Below, piece after piece: positions 1-10,289 of a stretch of 64,000 nt of DNA. The notes below the pieces were generated by a model, which was not told the origin of the DNA, ran no database searches, and was given only the letters and a program-made list of their open reading frames with translations. Origin of the DNA: Ariolimax columbianus (lineage: Eukaryota > Mollusca > Gastropoda > Stylommatophora > Arionidae). The stretch's first letter is position 1. The number at the start of each line of letters is the position of its first letter. The translations under genes and the position numbers were made by a program. The stretch spans positions 77,811,547 to 77,875,546 of the forward strand of contig JAVGWX010000005.1 of NCBI GenBank assembly GCA_036924085.1, written 5' to 3'.

Positions 1-819
1 AAACTGGATGAAAGTACAGTTTTTAGAATTTAACAGAACAGACTGAACATGAGAAAGGTGTGCGCCCGCTGGGTCCCGCATCTGCGATGTGCATAGAAAC
101 AACCGATGGTTGATTGCTGTGGCCAGTTGCTCAAAATGTGTCGGTCGAATAACATGTTACTGACCATGGTGACAGCAGATGAGACGAGTTCACCATTATG
201 ACCCAGAATCCAAAATTTCCAGCATGCAGTGGAAAACCACGGGTTCAAGCCAAGAGCACATACATCTGCAATAAAGGTGATACTGACTTTTTTGGAACGT
301 CAAAGGTGTCATATTGAAAGGTTACCTGCCTCATGGCAACACGGTTAATGCGCCATAGTATGCAGATCTCCATACCAAACTAAGAAAGACTGTGATCAGA
401 AAACGAGAGATGGCATGCACTTAAATTCTGCCTTTGCTTAAAGACAACGCGCCCTCCCATAATGCAAGGCTTGTGCTGCAAACAGTCATCGATTTGGATA
501 TTGAAATTCTTCCACACCCACCATATTCTCCGGATTTAGCTTTATCATACTTTTTTCTAATTCCAAAACTTAAAAAAATTACTGAAAGGAAATCATTTTG
601 ACAGTGACGAAGCTGTCATACTGGTTCGTGATAACTGGTTTAGTTAGAAAAATAGGTTACTTTATTCTAAAAGTCTTTTCAAGGTCACGCAGAGATGGCA
701 GAAATGTATAAATTCAGGTGTTGGCTACATTGAAAAGTAATAAGCAATGTGCCAAATTTCAACTTTTCCCTCCTACTCCTTCATAGTCAGGGACTTATGA
801 CTTATGACAAGCCCCTTGT
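1..819 (+). mobile_element. Mariner-like DNA transposon, copy A, 5' end cut by window start
   Basis: The first 600 bases are a broken transposase of the mariner (DD34D) family, a cut-and-paste transposase that inserts at TA. Seen: the helix-turn-helix end near the window start (STVFRI, then NRLNMRK), the first catalytic Asp block read as TADET, a PYQTKKDCDQKTRD stretch, and DNA matching the HNA/PPxS third-Asp region near 430-560. The frame is interrupted by several stops and shifts, so it is a pseudogene. It is nearly collinear with the copy at 39903-40970. The 3' inverted repeat ends at 819 against a short (TA)n tract, as expected for TA-targeting mariners. Confidence 0.8.
748..819 (+). repeat. 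3' terminal inverted repeat of mariner copy A
   Basis: The reverse complement of these about 72 bases aligns with 39903-39972, the 5' end of copy B: both carry an ACAAGNGGCTT start, CATAAGTC, TGACTATGAAGGAGTAGGA and AAATTTGGCACAT. Opposite orientation at opposite element ends identifies them as the terminal inverted repeats of one mariner family. Confidence 0.8.
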
Positions 820-834
820 ATATATATATATATC

Positions 835-1060
835 GAGCACAGTGAATGAGATCCATAGGCGTAGATGATGTACCAGGAATAATTCCATTGCAAGGATAAA
901 AAATAAAAAAGTTTGTAATACGCCAATGATATTGTCGTAATTATGAAAGGCGAATCTAAGGCGCATGACATGATTGGTACGGTAGCGGCAATGAGTTTAA
1001 ACATACAAGGTTTATTCAAATAGATGCTCTATCTGCATTCTATGCACCCAAAAGTCAATA
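835..1060. other. Unassigned spacer
   Basis: AT-rich sequence between the mariner end and a minisatellite. I see no coding, RNA or repeat signal. Confidence 0.4.
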
Positions 1061-1375
1061 ATGGAAGACCAGACATTCCAGGGATCCAACGGAGAGAGGT
1101 GGAGAACCAGACATTCTAGGAATCCAGCTGGTAATAATGGAAAACCAGACATTCTGGGAATCCATCGGACAGTGGTTGAGAACAAGACATTCTGGGAATC
1201 CATCGGACAGTGGTTGAGAACCAGACATTCCAGGAATCCAGCGGACAGTGGTTGAGAACCAGACATTCTGGGAATTCAACGGACAATAATGGATAACCAG
1301 ACATTCTGGGAATTCAACGGGCAATAATGGATAACCAGACATTCTGGGAATCCAACGGATAGTGGTGGCGGAGCA
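1061..1375. repeat. Minisatellite, about 38-bp unit
   Basis: About eight imperfect copies of a unit containing GAGAACCAGACATTCTGGGA followed by ATCCA(T/G)CGGACAGTGGTT. Unit ends vary (CAATAATGGATAACC versus CAGTGGTTGAGAACC). Open frames run through it on both strands only because stops are rare in the unit; I do not treat them as genes. Confidence 0.85.
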
Positions 1376-1467
1376 AAGACTCCTGAGATAGAAAATAGAT
1401 AATAATGAAAGTACGCATTCCCAAGAGAAAATATCAAAATAATCAGACGTTCCTTTTACTTGAGCTC

Positions 1468-1468
<1 letters not shown>

Positions 1469-1517
<49 letters not shown>

Positions 1518-1581
1518 TGTGTGTGTGTGAGAGTTTGAGAGATAGATAAAGAGAGAGAGAGAGGAGAGAGAGAAATAAAAA
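1469..1581. repeat. (GA)n microsatellite
   Basis: Uninterrupted GA at 1469-1515, then a GT patch, then impure GA to about 1581. The flanks are unassigned. Confidence 0.9.
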
Positions 1582-1904
1582 GTGCAAAGGTTAAAGAGAA
1601 TTGCACTTTATTAGCTGGCGCAACCAAAACTTCTTGCGCAGAACTGAAGAAAATCCGTAATGCAAATTGGTGACAAGCAACTGTTATGCTTCACATGGAG
1701 GACAAAGAGTAAATCGTTGGCCGCCCATCTTACAATAGTTCCGTCGAGCTAAGGGTCTTGTATAATTTGATGCTTGATTGATTTTCTTAATGTGTTCCAT
1801 TAGTCATTGACTGCTGGTAGCACCATTTTCAGACGTGACAACGCTTCGTGTCCGTTCTTCATTGTTATATTAGACGTGTTCTTCCTTTCTCTCTCGCACC
1901 CACT
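1582..1904. other. Unassigned spacer
   Basis: Mixed sequence between two purine/pyrimidine microsatellites. No coding or repeat signal recognised. Confidence 0.35.
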
Positions 1905-1925
1905 TTCTGTCTCTTGCTCTCTCTC

Positions 1926-1984
<59 letters not shown>
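1905..1984. repeat. (CT)n microsatellite
   Basis: About 75 bases of almost pure CT. It lies in opposite sense to the GA tract 350 bases upstream, so the pair could form an imperfect inverted structure. Confidence 0.9.
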
Positions 1985-1988
<4 letters not shown>

Positions 1989-2267
1989 CCAATTTGAGTT
2001 GTACAATCACAACTCAATTTATGCCATTTGATATTTAATTTGGTCAAAGGTAAGCGTAATGTTCATATTGTCTGTATGCCAGTGCAAATATGGGTGTGCG
2101 TAGGTGAATATTTTGCGGCATTCTCTTTAGGATACCCTCGTTGGACCACATTGATATTCTTCAGAAGGTGATTATTAAGGTGCAGTTATATCGGTGAGAT
2201 ATGGCACTCGTCTCACAAGAATCTAACGAAGAACGAAACGGCGGGTGTTCGAATTTCGCAATTTTCG

Positions 2268-2773
2268 AGCAACCTGTGTACAGGTGTGGAGTCCTTATCA
2301 CAGAGGGGATATAAACATGCTGGAAAGAATACAAAAAAGAGCGACAAAGATGATAGTGGGATTCCAGAATTACAGTTTTGAGGAAAGACTGAGGAAAACC
2401 AGCCTACAGTGTCTAGAAGAGAGAAGAATTCGTGGTGAATTAATACAGGTTTATAAGATGATCAGAGGAATGGATAAATTAGACTATAACAAGTTTCTTT
2501 AAAAATACACCCACCAACAATAACAAGAGGGCATAGCTACAAGCTGACTAAAGAGAGGTTCAGATTAGATATTAGGAAATATTTTTGTTAGTCAGAGTGG
2601 TGTCTGCTTGGAATGCATTGCCAAGGGAGGTAGTGGAGGCAGAGACAGTTAATGCATTTAAGAATAAACTGGATGCGCATAGCTTTTAGACCAAGGTGAT
2701 GTAAATGTAGCTGGTTGTATACAGATTCTGCATGGTCTTCTAAATCAGTATAAAGACGTTAAGTTAAGTTAAA
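2268..2773 (+). mobile_element. CR1-like LINE, 3' end
   Basis: This is the last part of a non-LTR reverse transcriptase plus 3' UTR. The 85-residue open stretch from 2245 contains VQVWSPYHRGDINMLERIQK then RATKMI, YSFEERL, LQCLEERRIRGELIQVYKMI and DYNKF, the hallmark C-terminal pattern of CR1/L2-type LINEs. After a stop near 2502 the reading continues as degenerate coding (TRGHSYKLTKERFRLDIRKY). The element ends with CTAAATCAGTATAAAGACG and a short GTTAA tandem tail, typical of CR1-type ends. It is heavily 5' truncated. The minus-strand copy at 58313-58795 starts at almost the same internal position. Confidence 0.8.
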
Positions 2774-3325
2774 AGAGGCGAGATCAAGCGCATAGTCTAT
2801 TTGGAGACTGGCGATAAATTTTGAAGTCATGTGTAGAAGCTGTACAAGTAAAATAACCCTTAGCAGTTACAAATGAGAAAGTGCAGACTGCTGGCTTTCT
2901 TTTTCTTGATCTGCGTTCGGGTTTTCTGACCAAGCTAAATCTTCATGCATATCGCCAGGATGGTCCACAGTCATTTCCAGGTCTGAGCGATGGCCCTATA
3001 GCTGTCGCATCAGTTCTGCTACACCTGACCACGTCTGTCATCTTAGTTCTCCGTGGGCGGGCATTCTTGAAGTATATGTTTACGGGTCTGGAGTCCTGTC
3101 CCGCGTGAACATTCATTTGCTTGGGAGATTTGGAGTTAATATAGGTTACCTGGTAGTCTGCAGTGGTTCATTCTCAGGCGGAAAATGGCAGTTTGCTGGT
3201 GCCTTTGCAGATGGTAGATTAGGTCTGGACTGTTGTTCTCTTCCATTTCTTCTCCCATTTATTTTATTTTGGCTGCGAATGATAAGTTTAGCCTAATTAT
3301 TTACCACTTTATGGGCGTATTGTTC

Positions 3326-3725
3326 TTATTTTTCAACCAGTGACGGAAAGTGCATCGGCTCTCTCGTTTCTCGTAATTTCACATTGTAGTGTGATCTTTG
3401 AGATCTTTGTATGACATTTAGCTCTGTTCTGAGTTTATGTGTTATGTCCTCATTTATTGTACTATTTACCGATTCGAGTAGTGATTGACAGTCTGTAAAG
3501 ATCACTATCGTGGCATATGTGTGAGCTTCCAATTTGGCGACATTTTTCAGTGCTTGGAGAAGTGCTATTGATTCTGCCCTTAAGGCTACGGGAGTTTTTC
3601 GCTTATCTTTCCGTTATTTTGTCCTATTAAGAAGCATCCACCACCATTTTTTGCTGCCCCTTCTGCAGATCTATCTATGTACACATGTTCATTCTTTAGG
3701 ACTGTATTTGCATTCAATTATCTCT
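3326..3725 (-). mobile_element. LINE RNase H domain fragment
   Basis: Read on the minus strand, two frames together give an RNase H domain: HVYIDRSAEGAAKNGGG (first catalytic Asp block), LRAESIALLQALKNV (catalytic Glu helix) and IVIFTDCQSLLESV (second Asp strand). RNase H fused behind a reverse transcriptase is found in I-type and related LINEs. A frameshift near 3530 and stops break the gene. Sequence at 2880-3325 on the same strand may be the downstream part, but I recognise no motif there. The neighbour at 2268-2773 is an unrelated LINE in the opposite orientation. Confidence 0.65.
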
Positions 3726-4084
3726 TGAGCCTTGGCTCTTATATGGGGAGCGGCCTGCTGATCTTTATCTTATCCTGGACTATTGGCTAACATGAAATGA
3801 AACAATTTAGAAAAAATTATGATATTCCTGCCTCGATATGCCACCTACTTTCTTCCAGGTCTAGTACATACTGTGAAGTAAAATCTTAAAAAAGAACCTA
3901 GTATGGATAACCTTTTGCTACATGGCAGCAGACGTACACGTTCATAAACAGTAAATATATGTGTACCATGGCTTTCATGCGTCGTTTCCTGCTCATGTAG
4001 TCTTCAATGTACCAGCTCTAACTGATTGACTTACTACTGCATCATCCTACTTTGGCGTTCACCAAAAATATCACTAATTGTATG

Positions 4085-4425
4085 AGTTGATTGATTGATT
4101 GGTTCTTTTTTACTTCTCTGACGTTCGTCCTAAAAATGGTATTGTAACGTTGTGTCCTAGGTTACAGCGGTGCTGTGAATGCTGCACCTTTCGGCCCGAC
4201 ACATCGGATTTCGGCTGACTTTTTTTAGTTATATGTTGACCTTCCCATTGCGGTCCTTATTCTCTTAGCCAGACCACACTGACACTGTCTGTTTCCGGGC
4301 CACCGCTTGGAGGCGGAATAGAGTTCGGTGACCCTGATCCAAGCAGCCGAGCAAGAGTCGCTGGCTGCTGTCAATTATTTCACTGGGCTGCGTGTTTGGT
4401 CTCAATTAATTGATTGACTGAACAA
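4085..4425 (+). repeat. Unnamed dispersed repeat R1, copy 1
   Basis: Aligns with 30170-30495: shared blocks include GTTCGTCCT, GGC(C/T)CGACACAT then GGATTTCGGCTGACTTTTTT, GACCACACTGACAC, CTGTTTC(C/T)(G/A)GGGCCACC and GACCCTGATCCAAGCAG. About 300 bp, no coding capacity, no clear tRNA-type promoter boxes. TTGATTGA-like sequence lies at both edges. It may be a SINE or a non-autonomous DNA element. Confidence 0.55.
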
Positions 4426-4474
4426 AGGAAACTTTTTTGAAATTAAAAAAAATAATTCTTATGTTTAAAAAAGG

Positions 4475-4765
4475 TTGGAGAGGCGATGAGGCTAGCGTCT
4501 GGTCAGGCAAAACACACTGATCCGACAATGTTAGCCAGGATCAGGAGAAGTATACTGGCCAAGATCCTCACCCGACCTCCTCGTCGGTCGTCCTGGAAAC
4601 GGACTGTTGTCTGGCTAACAATGTGAGTTTTGACGTGATCCCGTTTTAGTGAGCGACACGATGAAGCCAAGCATAGCACACACGATTGGAAGACCCAGGT
4701 CCACCTTCATCAGCACGCTCGGGATGTAAGGATAGCTACTGTAACCCACCACTTAACGTCCTTTT
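4475..4765 (-). repeat. Unnamed dispersed repeat R2, copy 1 (minus)
   Basis: Its reverse complement aligns with 16730-17010. Shared blocks include AAAGGA(C/T)GTT, GGGTT.C.GTAGCT.TCCT, TGTGCTATGCTTGGCTTCAT, GTGTCGCTCACTA, CGTTAGCCAG, CCGTTTCCAGGA and GATCAGT.TGT. About 290 bp without coding capacity. Nature unknown. Confidence 0.6.
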
Positions 4766-4989
4766 CAGGACTCACAAATGAGTTACCTACTGATTGTGAG
4801 CATTTGCAAACAAACAACACAGGAAGTTGGAAAGTCAAGATAAGCGACTGCCGCCCGTAACAACAGTAATGAATGATGAGCAATGAGTAAAATGACAATG
4901 ACATACGACAATGCTTCAATTGACAACTTACATAACTTACATTTTTTTCCTCATTTAAATCTGTCAGGAAAATGTGACACACAACTATC

Positions 4990-5825
4990 ATTTTTCAACA
5001 TGGTCTCCATTGCATTCGATTTACGTTCCCTTGACCTAATAAATATGCATGAATTAATCTAGAACAAACAAGTTTTCTGGTCACGTGCACAGTCAACAAT
5101 ATACCACCTGCTACACTTTGTCTTCGAACTGAGTCTTTGCTCCAATCACCTTTTTGTGTGGTCCGGGTTCGTGGCTATCAACTGTGTCAAGGTTCTTGCT
5201 AGTACGGCGCATTTGAAAGAGACTCAAAAGTGCATGTCCTCGGTGGTTGTAACCGTCGCGCGGGATGTGTGGTGCAGATCATTGTCATTGTAGAAAGACC
5301 CTTCTACTCAGTAGCCCACGTCGTTTGGATTTGCTTGTAGGTCGAAGATGATTCATGAGAAGATCTGTAAACGTGACGCTGGTGGCAGTGTTCCTGCTGG
5401 GCATGTCGATCTCTAAAATATCGACTCGTTTATCCTAAAAGAGAATCAACATAACGTTTCCTACATATGGTTACGAACGTACATTTTTCAGTTTTGCTGA
5501 GGAAGGTCGGCCCCATTACTTGCTCGCTCCCTTGCATTTCGGCTGGTGGTAGTGACCAAGTATTCACGTTCAGTAACAACTCCATTTAGGAAAGCTTCAC
5601 ATTCTGCGTCTTACCGCTGCAAAAGTTATTGACAGACATCACCACGTCATTGTTTCAGTCAGCTGTCGGGGCACTCGTCCAGGCGCTTTGTGGAACGGGA
5701 TCACATCATGGATGATGTGGTATGCTGAACCTTGCCGATGTTTCGATGTGCAGCTATTTCATTCACAGTCCCTCTGCGATTTTTAACCGCAGAATCGACC
5801 TAGGTGTCGCTGTTCGATGTGCCCG
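4990..5825. other. Unassigned stretch
   Basis: No repeat or coding motif recognised. The 3' part (from about 5590) may be diverged upstream sequence of the LINE fragment that follows. Confidence 0.3.
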
Positions 5826-5829
5826 ACCC

Positions 5830-6110
5830 GTTCGAGTACTCTCTGGTTACGCACAGGCCACAACAGACTGAGATGTGATCTGTACAATAAGTTCAAGATT
5901 GGCACTACGGACCTTAAGCATGTATGCAGCAAACCCTCCATGACGGCAAAACACATTTTAAAGTCCTGCCCACTGTAATACCGACAAAAGAAGTAGCATT
6001 TGGCAACAGCCAGTGTCCTTCCACAAGAAACTGTACGCAAGTGCACGGAGCCTCGACTGCTGCCTTCGTTAGTGTCATTGAAGTCGAGGTTTGACGATGA
6101 ACGAGGAAGG
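5830..6110 (+). mobile_element. LINE 3' end with post-RNase-H cysteine region
   Basis: Degenerate plus-strand translation gives RLRCDLYNKFKIGTTDL, a cysteine pair, KPSMTAKHILKSCPL and, after frameshifts, AAFVSVIEVEV. The same order (RTGHNRLR, HLFNKLKIG, TDEC.CGTG, MTAE.LLQN) is found at the C-terminus of the RNase-H LINEs at 48660-50215 and 61086-61575, so this is a diverged relative. It ends in a purine tail of GAGGAAGGAGATGAAGAAG, like the GAA-type tails of those copies. Several frameshifts make it non-functional. Confidence 0.55.
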
Positions 6111-6555
6111 AGATGAAGAAGTTCGAGTACAATCTGTCATATAACTTACGCCATCTAGGAACTTCCTACTCTACTCATACACTTGTTAGAGGAAGAGACA
6201 TGCATTGCATACTCAACATTCATTCTCCGATGAATTTCGATAGGCCCCATTTTTTCGCTGCTAATAAAAATTGGCTAACACAATTCTGCTGCTTGTTGAT
6301 GCATGGCACTAGGTTGGAGGATATCTTGAAATGGCGTCATGTGTCTCATCGGCAGAACACCCCTGAAATCCTTAGGAACGGTCTTGACAACTAAGGAGAT
6401 GATAGTATTGTGTTGAGAATTTCCATCACAAGTTTAAGGGTTTCATTTGAAGTCCTCTAGTATGTCAAGCAGCACCTGAGAGAAAACTACATCATGACCA
6501 TAATTGTCAAAACTATAATATATGACAGATGTTGTCCAGAGAATGAGGACTAAGA

Positions 6556-6640
6556 TTATACAGATTGGCTGCCTTTGCGAGTGATCCATAGCTGTAACAC
6601 AGATTGGATGCCTTTGCGAGTGATCCATAGCTGTAACATA
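6556..6640. repeat. Two-copy 39-bp tandem duplication
   Basis: CAGATTGG(C/A)TGCCTTTGCGA followed by GTGATCCATAGCTGTAACA occurs twice in a row with one or two differences. A minisatellite at its earliest stage. Confidence 0.9.
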
Positions 6641-6644
6641 AACA

Positions 6645-7317
6645 GTATTTCGAAAGATGTGCTGCCTTGTTTGCACAAACATTTTTATTCCCAAAATATT
6701 ATTAACATTCTTGGCGTTGAGAAATGTTTACAGCAGCGAAAATGTGTCGTTATTCTCAAGAGAAAGACCCAACTGAAAGTTTAACTGTTGCAAATGATAA
6801 ATCTACTCGTATTTATGACACATTCCGAAAGCGTACGTCAAAACTAAAACTTCGTTGACATAAGTACAACTCAGTAATGCGATTACATATTTTGTTCAAC
6901 TATCTCTGAGGGTCTAAAGAAGAATTATAGAATCAATTATCTTTACGAAAATCTGCAGCACTTGGAGGACAAATGTATCTGGACAATTCAAAATCACGCA
7001 TGTCAGATGTCAATATTTTCAAATGAGATTTTCAGGGTTTACTGGAATTTCGAGCAAATAAATCTCCACCTCTGTGCCATCTTCATCTGTTAGGGGGAAA
7101 TTAAACTGTGAATAGGAACGTACACGCGGCAGTGAATAATCTACATTTGAACATCGCCAGATCTCAGAGAGACTACCTGAAAACAGAGTTAAATCTAGGC
7201 CAAACGCGCATAAGAGACACTTTTATTCTATAGAGCAGAAATATAAACCAATTCTCATCAATAGACAGCACAGTGAAACAATTTCAAAGCAAAGCTGTCA
7301 CAAAAAAGGTAAATGAA
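6645..7317. other. Unassigned AT-rich stretch
   Basis: No coding, RNA or repeat signal recognised. Confidence 0.4.
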
Positions 7318-7392
7318 TTTAACTAAACGTCTTTAGACTGGTTTAGAGATCTCTGCAGACCCTTCAGACAACCTGTTTCTCATTCTAGTCAT
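7318..7392 (-). mobile_element. CR1-like LINE, 3' tail only
   Basis: The reverse complement reads AAACAGGTTGTCTG, then CTCTAAACCAGTCTAAAGACG and TTTAGTTAAATT. This matches the last about 70 bases of the CR1-like copies at 2268-2773 and 58313-58795. No coding part is attached, so it is either an extremely truncated LINE insertion or the tail of a SINE that borrowed the LINE end. Confidence 0.6.
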
Positions 7393-9246
7393 GCAATTTC
7401 GTCACAAAGTGGCAAGCGGACTTTGAAATATTCACCCCTCTCCCCAAGCCCCCGTGCGATCATGCGGCGCTGGAAGGGTCTGGACGTTTGGTTCTGGGAT
7501 TGGCATAGGGCATTTCTTTAATGATCAACGGGCCAGGTTTGAGCAGGATCGTTGGTTTCACTATTATATCCTGCATGCTGCACCGCTCCCTCTGCCTTTC
7601 CCCACTCACCAAACACCCCCCCCCCCCCTCCGTGTACTTGTAAAGTGGCTGCTCCTTGAGTTAGTGTTCTGGTGAGGAATCCGGAACAGTGTATACTAAA
7701 GGATAGTCGCATTAAAACAGGATATGGATAGAAAATTGTTAGTTCGATAATATTGACGACTAGGCGAGCATAGATGACGAGGCCACCGCAGCCTACAGCA
7801 TTCAAACCAGCGTGAACGCACGATTTGGTCCATTTGGTAGGTTGAAATTTAGTGTTCGAAATAACTAGGACATCTCGGAATCAGCAAGTTGGTGAGATCT
7901 GATACACCAATCCAATTTGAATATGGCCATTGAGTGATGATATGATATAAACACTGTGGTAAACCGCTGAAGAGTGAAAACAGTATGAAAGAATGGTTAT
8001 ATAATGGTGGCTGCAATGCATACCTGCACGCATGTTGTCGATAATAGATGGCAAAATATTTGATTCAATCTAATTGAAAAACACAGCTCAGTGATATAAA
8101 CGGTTGACATATCTCAGTATGGTTCTCTATTAGTGGATTGCTATAATAATATAAATCCACTGCAGACGATAGAAGAAGATGTAGTAGCACAAACAACCAG
8201 ACAAAAAGCGCGCACAGCCTGTAAGGCGCTAGACCGGAAACAAATGAAGACTAGAAGTAACAGTGGAACATTTGGTTATAACATTCTGCAACAGATAGGG
8301 GTAATTGGTGATATATTCAGATAAAGCAGGGGAGATGAAGATGGACATGCCACTTACTGCTCGTGTCGAAATAATATTGGTCACGCTATTCTCTGTACTG
8401 GGCTGACCTTATGACGGTAAAGATACAAAGCAGACACAAAATCACGCACAACTTTAACAAAATGACAAGAATGCATTGGACCAGGTTGAATGAAGAGTTT
8501 TGTATATTTTCAATACAACTGCACCCGTTACAATGTCAGGTCATGATGATAATGTGTAGAAATATGCAGTTTATCAGCGCTACGAGGACTGATCATGATG
8601 ATAATGTTTACAAAGACACGTAGATTTGAATCTTCTAGTGTAGTTAGCTAGCTAGAAATGTTTAGAGTTTAAGTAAAAATAGCAATTTGATGAAGTTGTC
8701 GGAATCAATCCGGGTTGAGCAAGAGTTGCCGACATTAAAATCAGGAATTGTGTAATTTTATTGATGTTTGGATTTATCCGCTCTCGTGCATCGACAGTTT
8801 TTTTTTTTTCGTTTGGGGTTCGTCGAGTTCAATTACCGATCGCCAGTTTCTGATGCCATTTTCTCCGCAGTTCTGCTTCTCGTAGTCATTAAACAAATTC
8901 CTTTTGAATTTTGGCATCTGTCAACTAGACGTATTAGTTATTACGTCAGTTTTTTTGTACTTTGGAAACACATGATTGGCTGAGCGGGTAACCTTCACGT
9001 AATGTATATGTTAGCCAATACAACCGGTATATATTGTTTACTTGTATTATACACAAATGATATGATCAACTTGTGTGCTGCGTTTATAATCACATTATCC
9101 ATATCTTTGGAAATAATTCATATAATATTGTCTTTCAATGTTGTAGACATTCGGGCATTGCATAAAATAACTGAATTGTCAGAAGTGGTCACTGTGCTTA
9201 TGTGGAACCCTCTTCTTCTTTCTATCTTATTTCATATCTTCAGGCC
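7393..9246. other. Unassigned stretch with a C13 run
   Basis: Contains a slightly GC-richer patch (7430-7680) with a run of 13 C at 7616-7628. The rest is AT-rich. Small open stretches (for example 8133-8324 and 8768-8983) match nothing I recognise and are probably chance. Confidence 0.35.
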
Positions 9247-9504
9247 GGGGACGGCGTGGCCTAGTGGTTAAGTGACACGGGTCACAACCCTAAGGTGCTG
9301 GGTTCGATTCCCATCACAGCACCGGCCGTTACCCCGGGGAAGCAAACCCTTAAAAAATGCAGGAGGAAGCAGACCCTTACATGAAATGCATGCTGAAGTC
9401 GGATGCATTGGGCCGACAGGCGCAAAATAAAAACCACAGTGCAACGCACACCGCCTTGGGGAATAGAGAAATAAGGCGAACGCAAAAAAACAAAAACAAA
9501 AAAA
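9247..9504 (+). mobile_element. tRNA-derived SINE, family A, copy 1
   Basis: Starts GGGGACGGCG and carries RNA polymerase III boxes: A box TGGCCTAGTGG at 9257-9267 and B box GGTTCGATTCC at 9301-9311, 44 bases apart as in tRNA genes. A non-tRNA body (ACCGGCCGTTACCCCGGGGA, then AGCAAACCCTTAAAAAATGC) and an A-rich tail with C interruptions follow. A second copy lies at 59927-60162. SINEs of this type are transcribed by Pol III and copied by LINE machinery. Confidence 0.9.
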
Positions 9505-9639
9505 TATCTTCTGGCATTTCAAACGGCTGAAACAGAACGTTAATCAAGTACTAAAACCTAATATGCCTTTTGTATGGTGAAAAACAGGTATATCCGTAGA
9601 GAGTTATAGAAGGAACATTAGTTAAACTTGTGATTTGTC

Positions 9640-10245
9640 GAATAGACATACCACACTCGGTATTTTTAAGTCTTCACTTGATCACTAGATATGCTGAAGA
9701 AACATGTTCAGACTATACATTCAGTAGCCTTCACGCATTAAAAGTATCACCAAAAATTAAAGAAGTCACATACAGACTACTCTATGATATAACACCAATA
9801 GGACGCAAACAATATAAACAGGTTCAAAAACCGCACACTCAAATATCAATTATGCAGACAGAACATCCCATAAACCGAAGAACATATATTTTTCAAAAGC
9901 AATATTGTAACGCAAACTGTAGATACATTAAGACAGATAATACACAAACACACAAAAACCAAAGTAAATATGTTCCGGGCAATTATGCCAAATAACATTC
10001 CCCAAAACAGTTAAAAACACCCAAGACACATTACTAACACTCTTGGCAACATTCAAACATTTAGTTTAGACCTGCAGAAACAAAGCAACATACGAACTAC
10101 TCATTTATACTCGAGAACTGTTTAAACATATATATACACAATTGTTTCTGGGCGTTTTCAAATTTGAAATGAACGTGTTTTCTTAATAATGGACGGCAAA
10201 GCTGCTGTTTTTGTCCATTTTTAAAAATTAACTTTTACACACAGT
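9640..10245 (+). mobile_element. LINE C-terminal zinc-binding region (tentative)
   Basis: One frame (9630-9995) gives VTYRLLYDITPIGRKQYKQV and KPHTQ. A shifted frame continues with a CRQNIP.TEEHIFF block, then IVTQTVDTLRQIIHKHTKTK. The spacing resembles the Cys/His reverse-transcriptase-linked zinc finger (zf-RVT) at the end of L1/Tx1-type LINEs, where a C..C pair precedes an EEHIFF-like motif. Stops and one frameshift are present. The giant pyrimidine array begins about 45 bases past its end. Family assignment is inference; only the motif pattern is seen. Confidence 0.4.
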
Positions 10246-10289
10246 GTGTATTAAGTTCAAACATGGTTACATTTCTCCAAAAATCATTC

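Noticed and set aside
7454..7805. Overlapping 73- and 95-codon frames in a GC-richer patch
   Set aside because: No domain is recognisable, both strands are open to a similar extent, and a C13 run lies inside.
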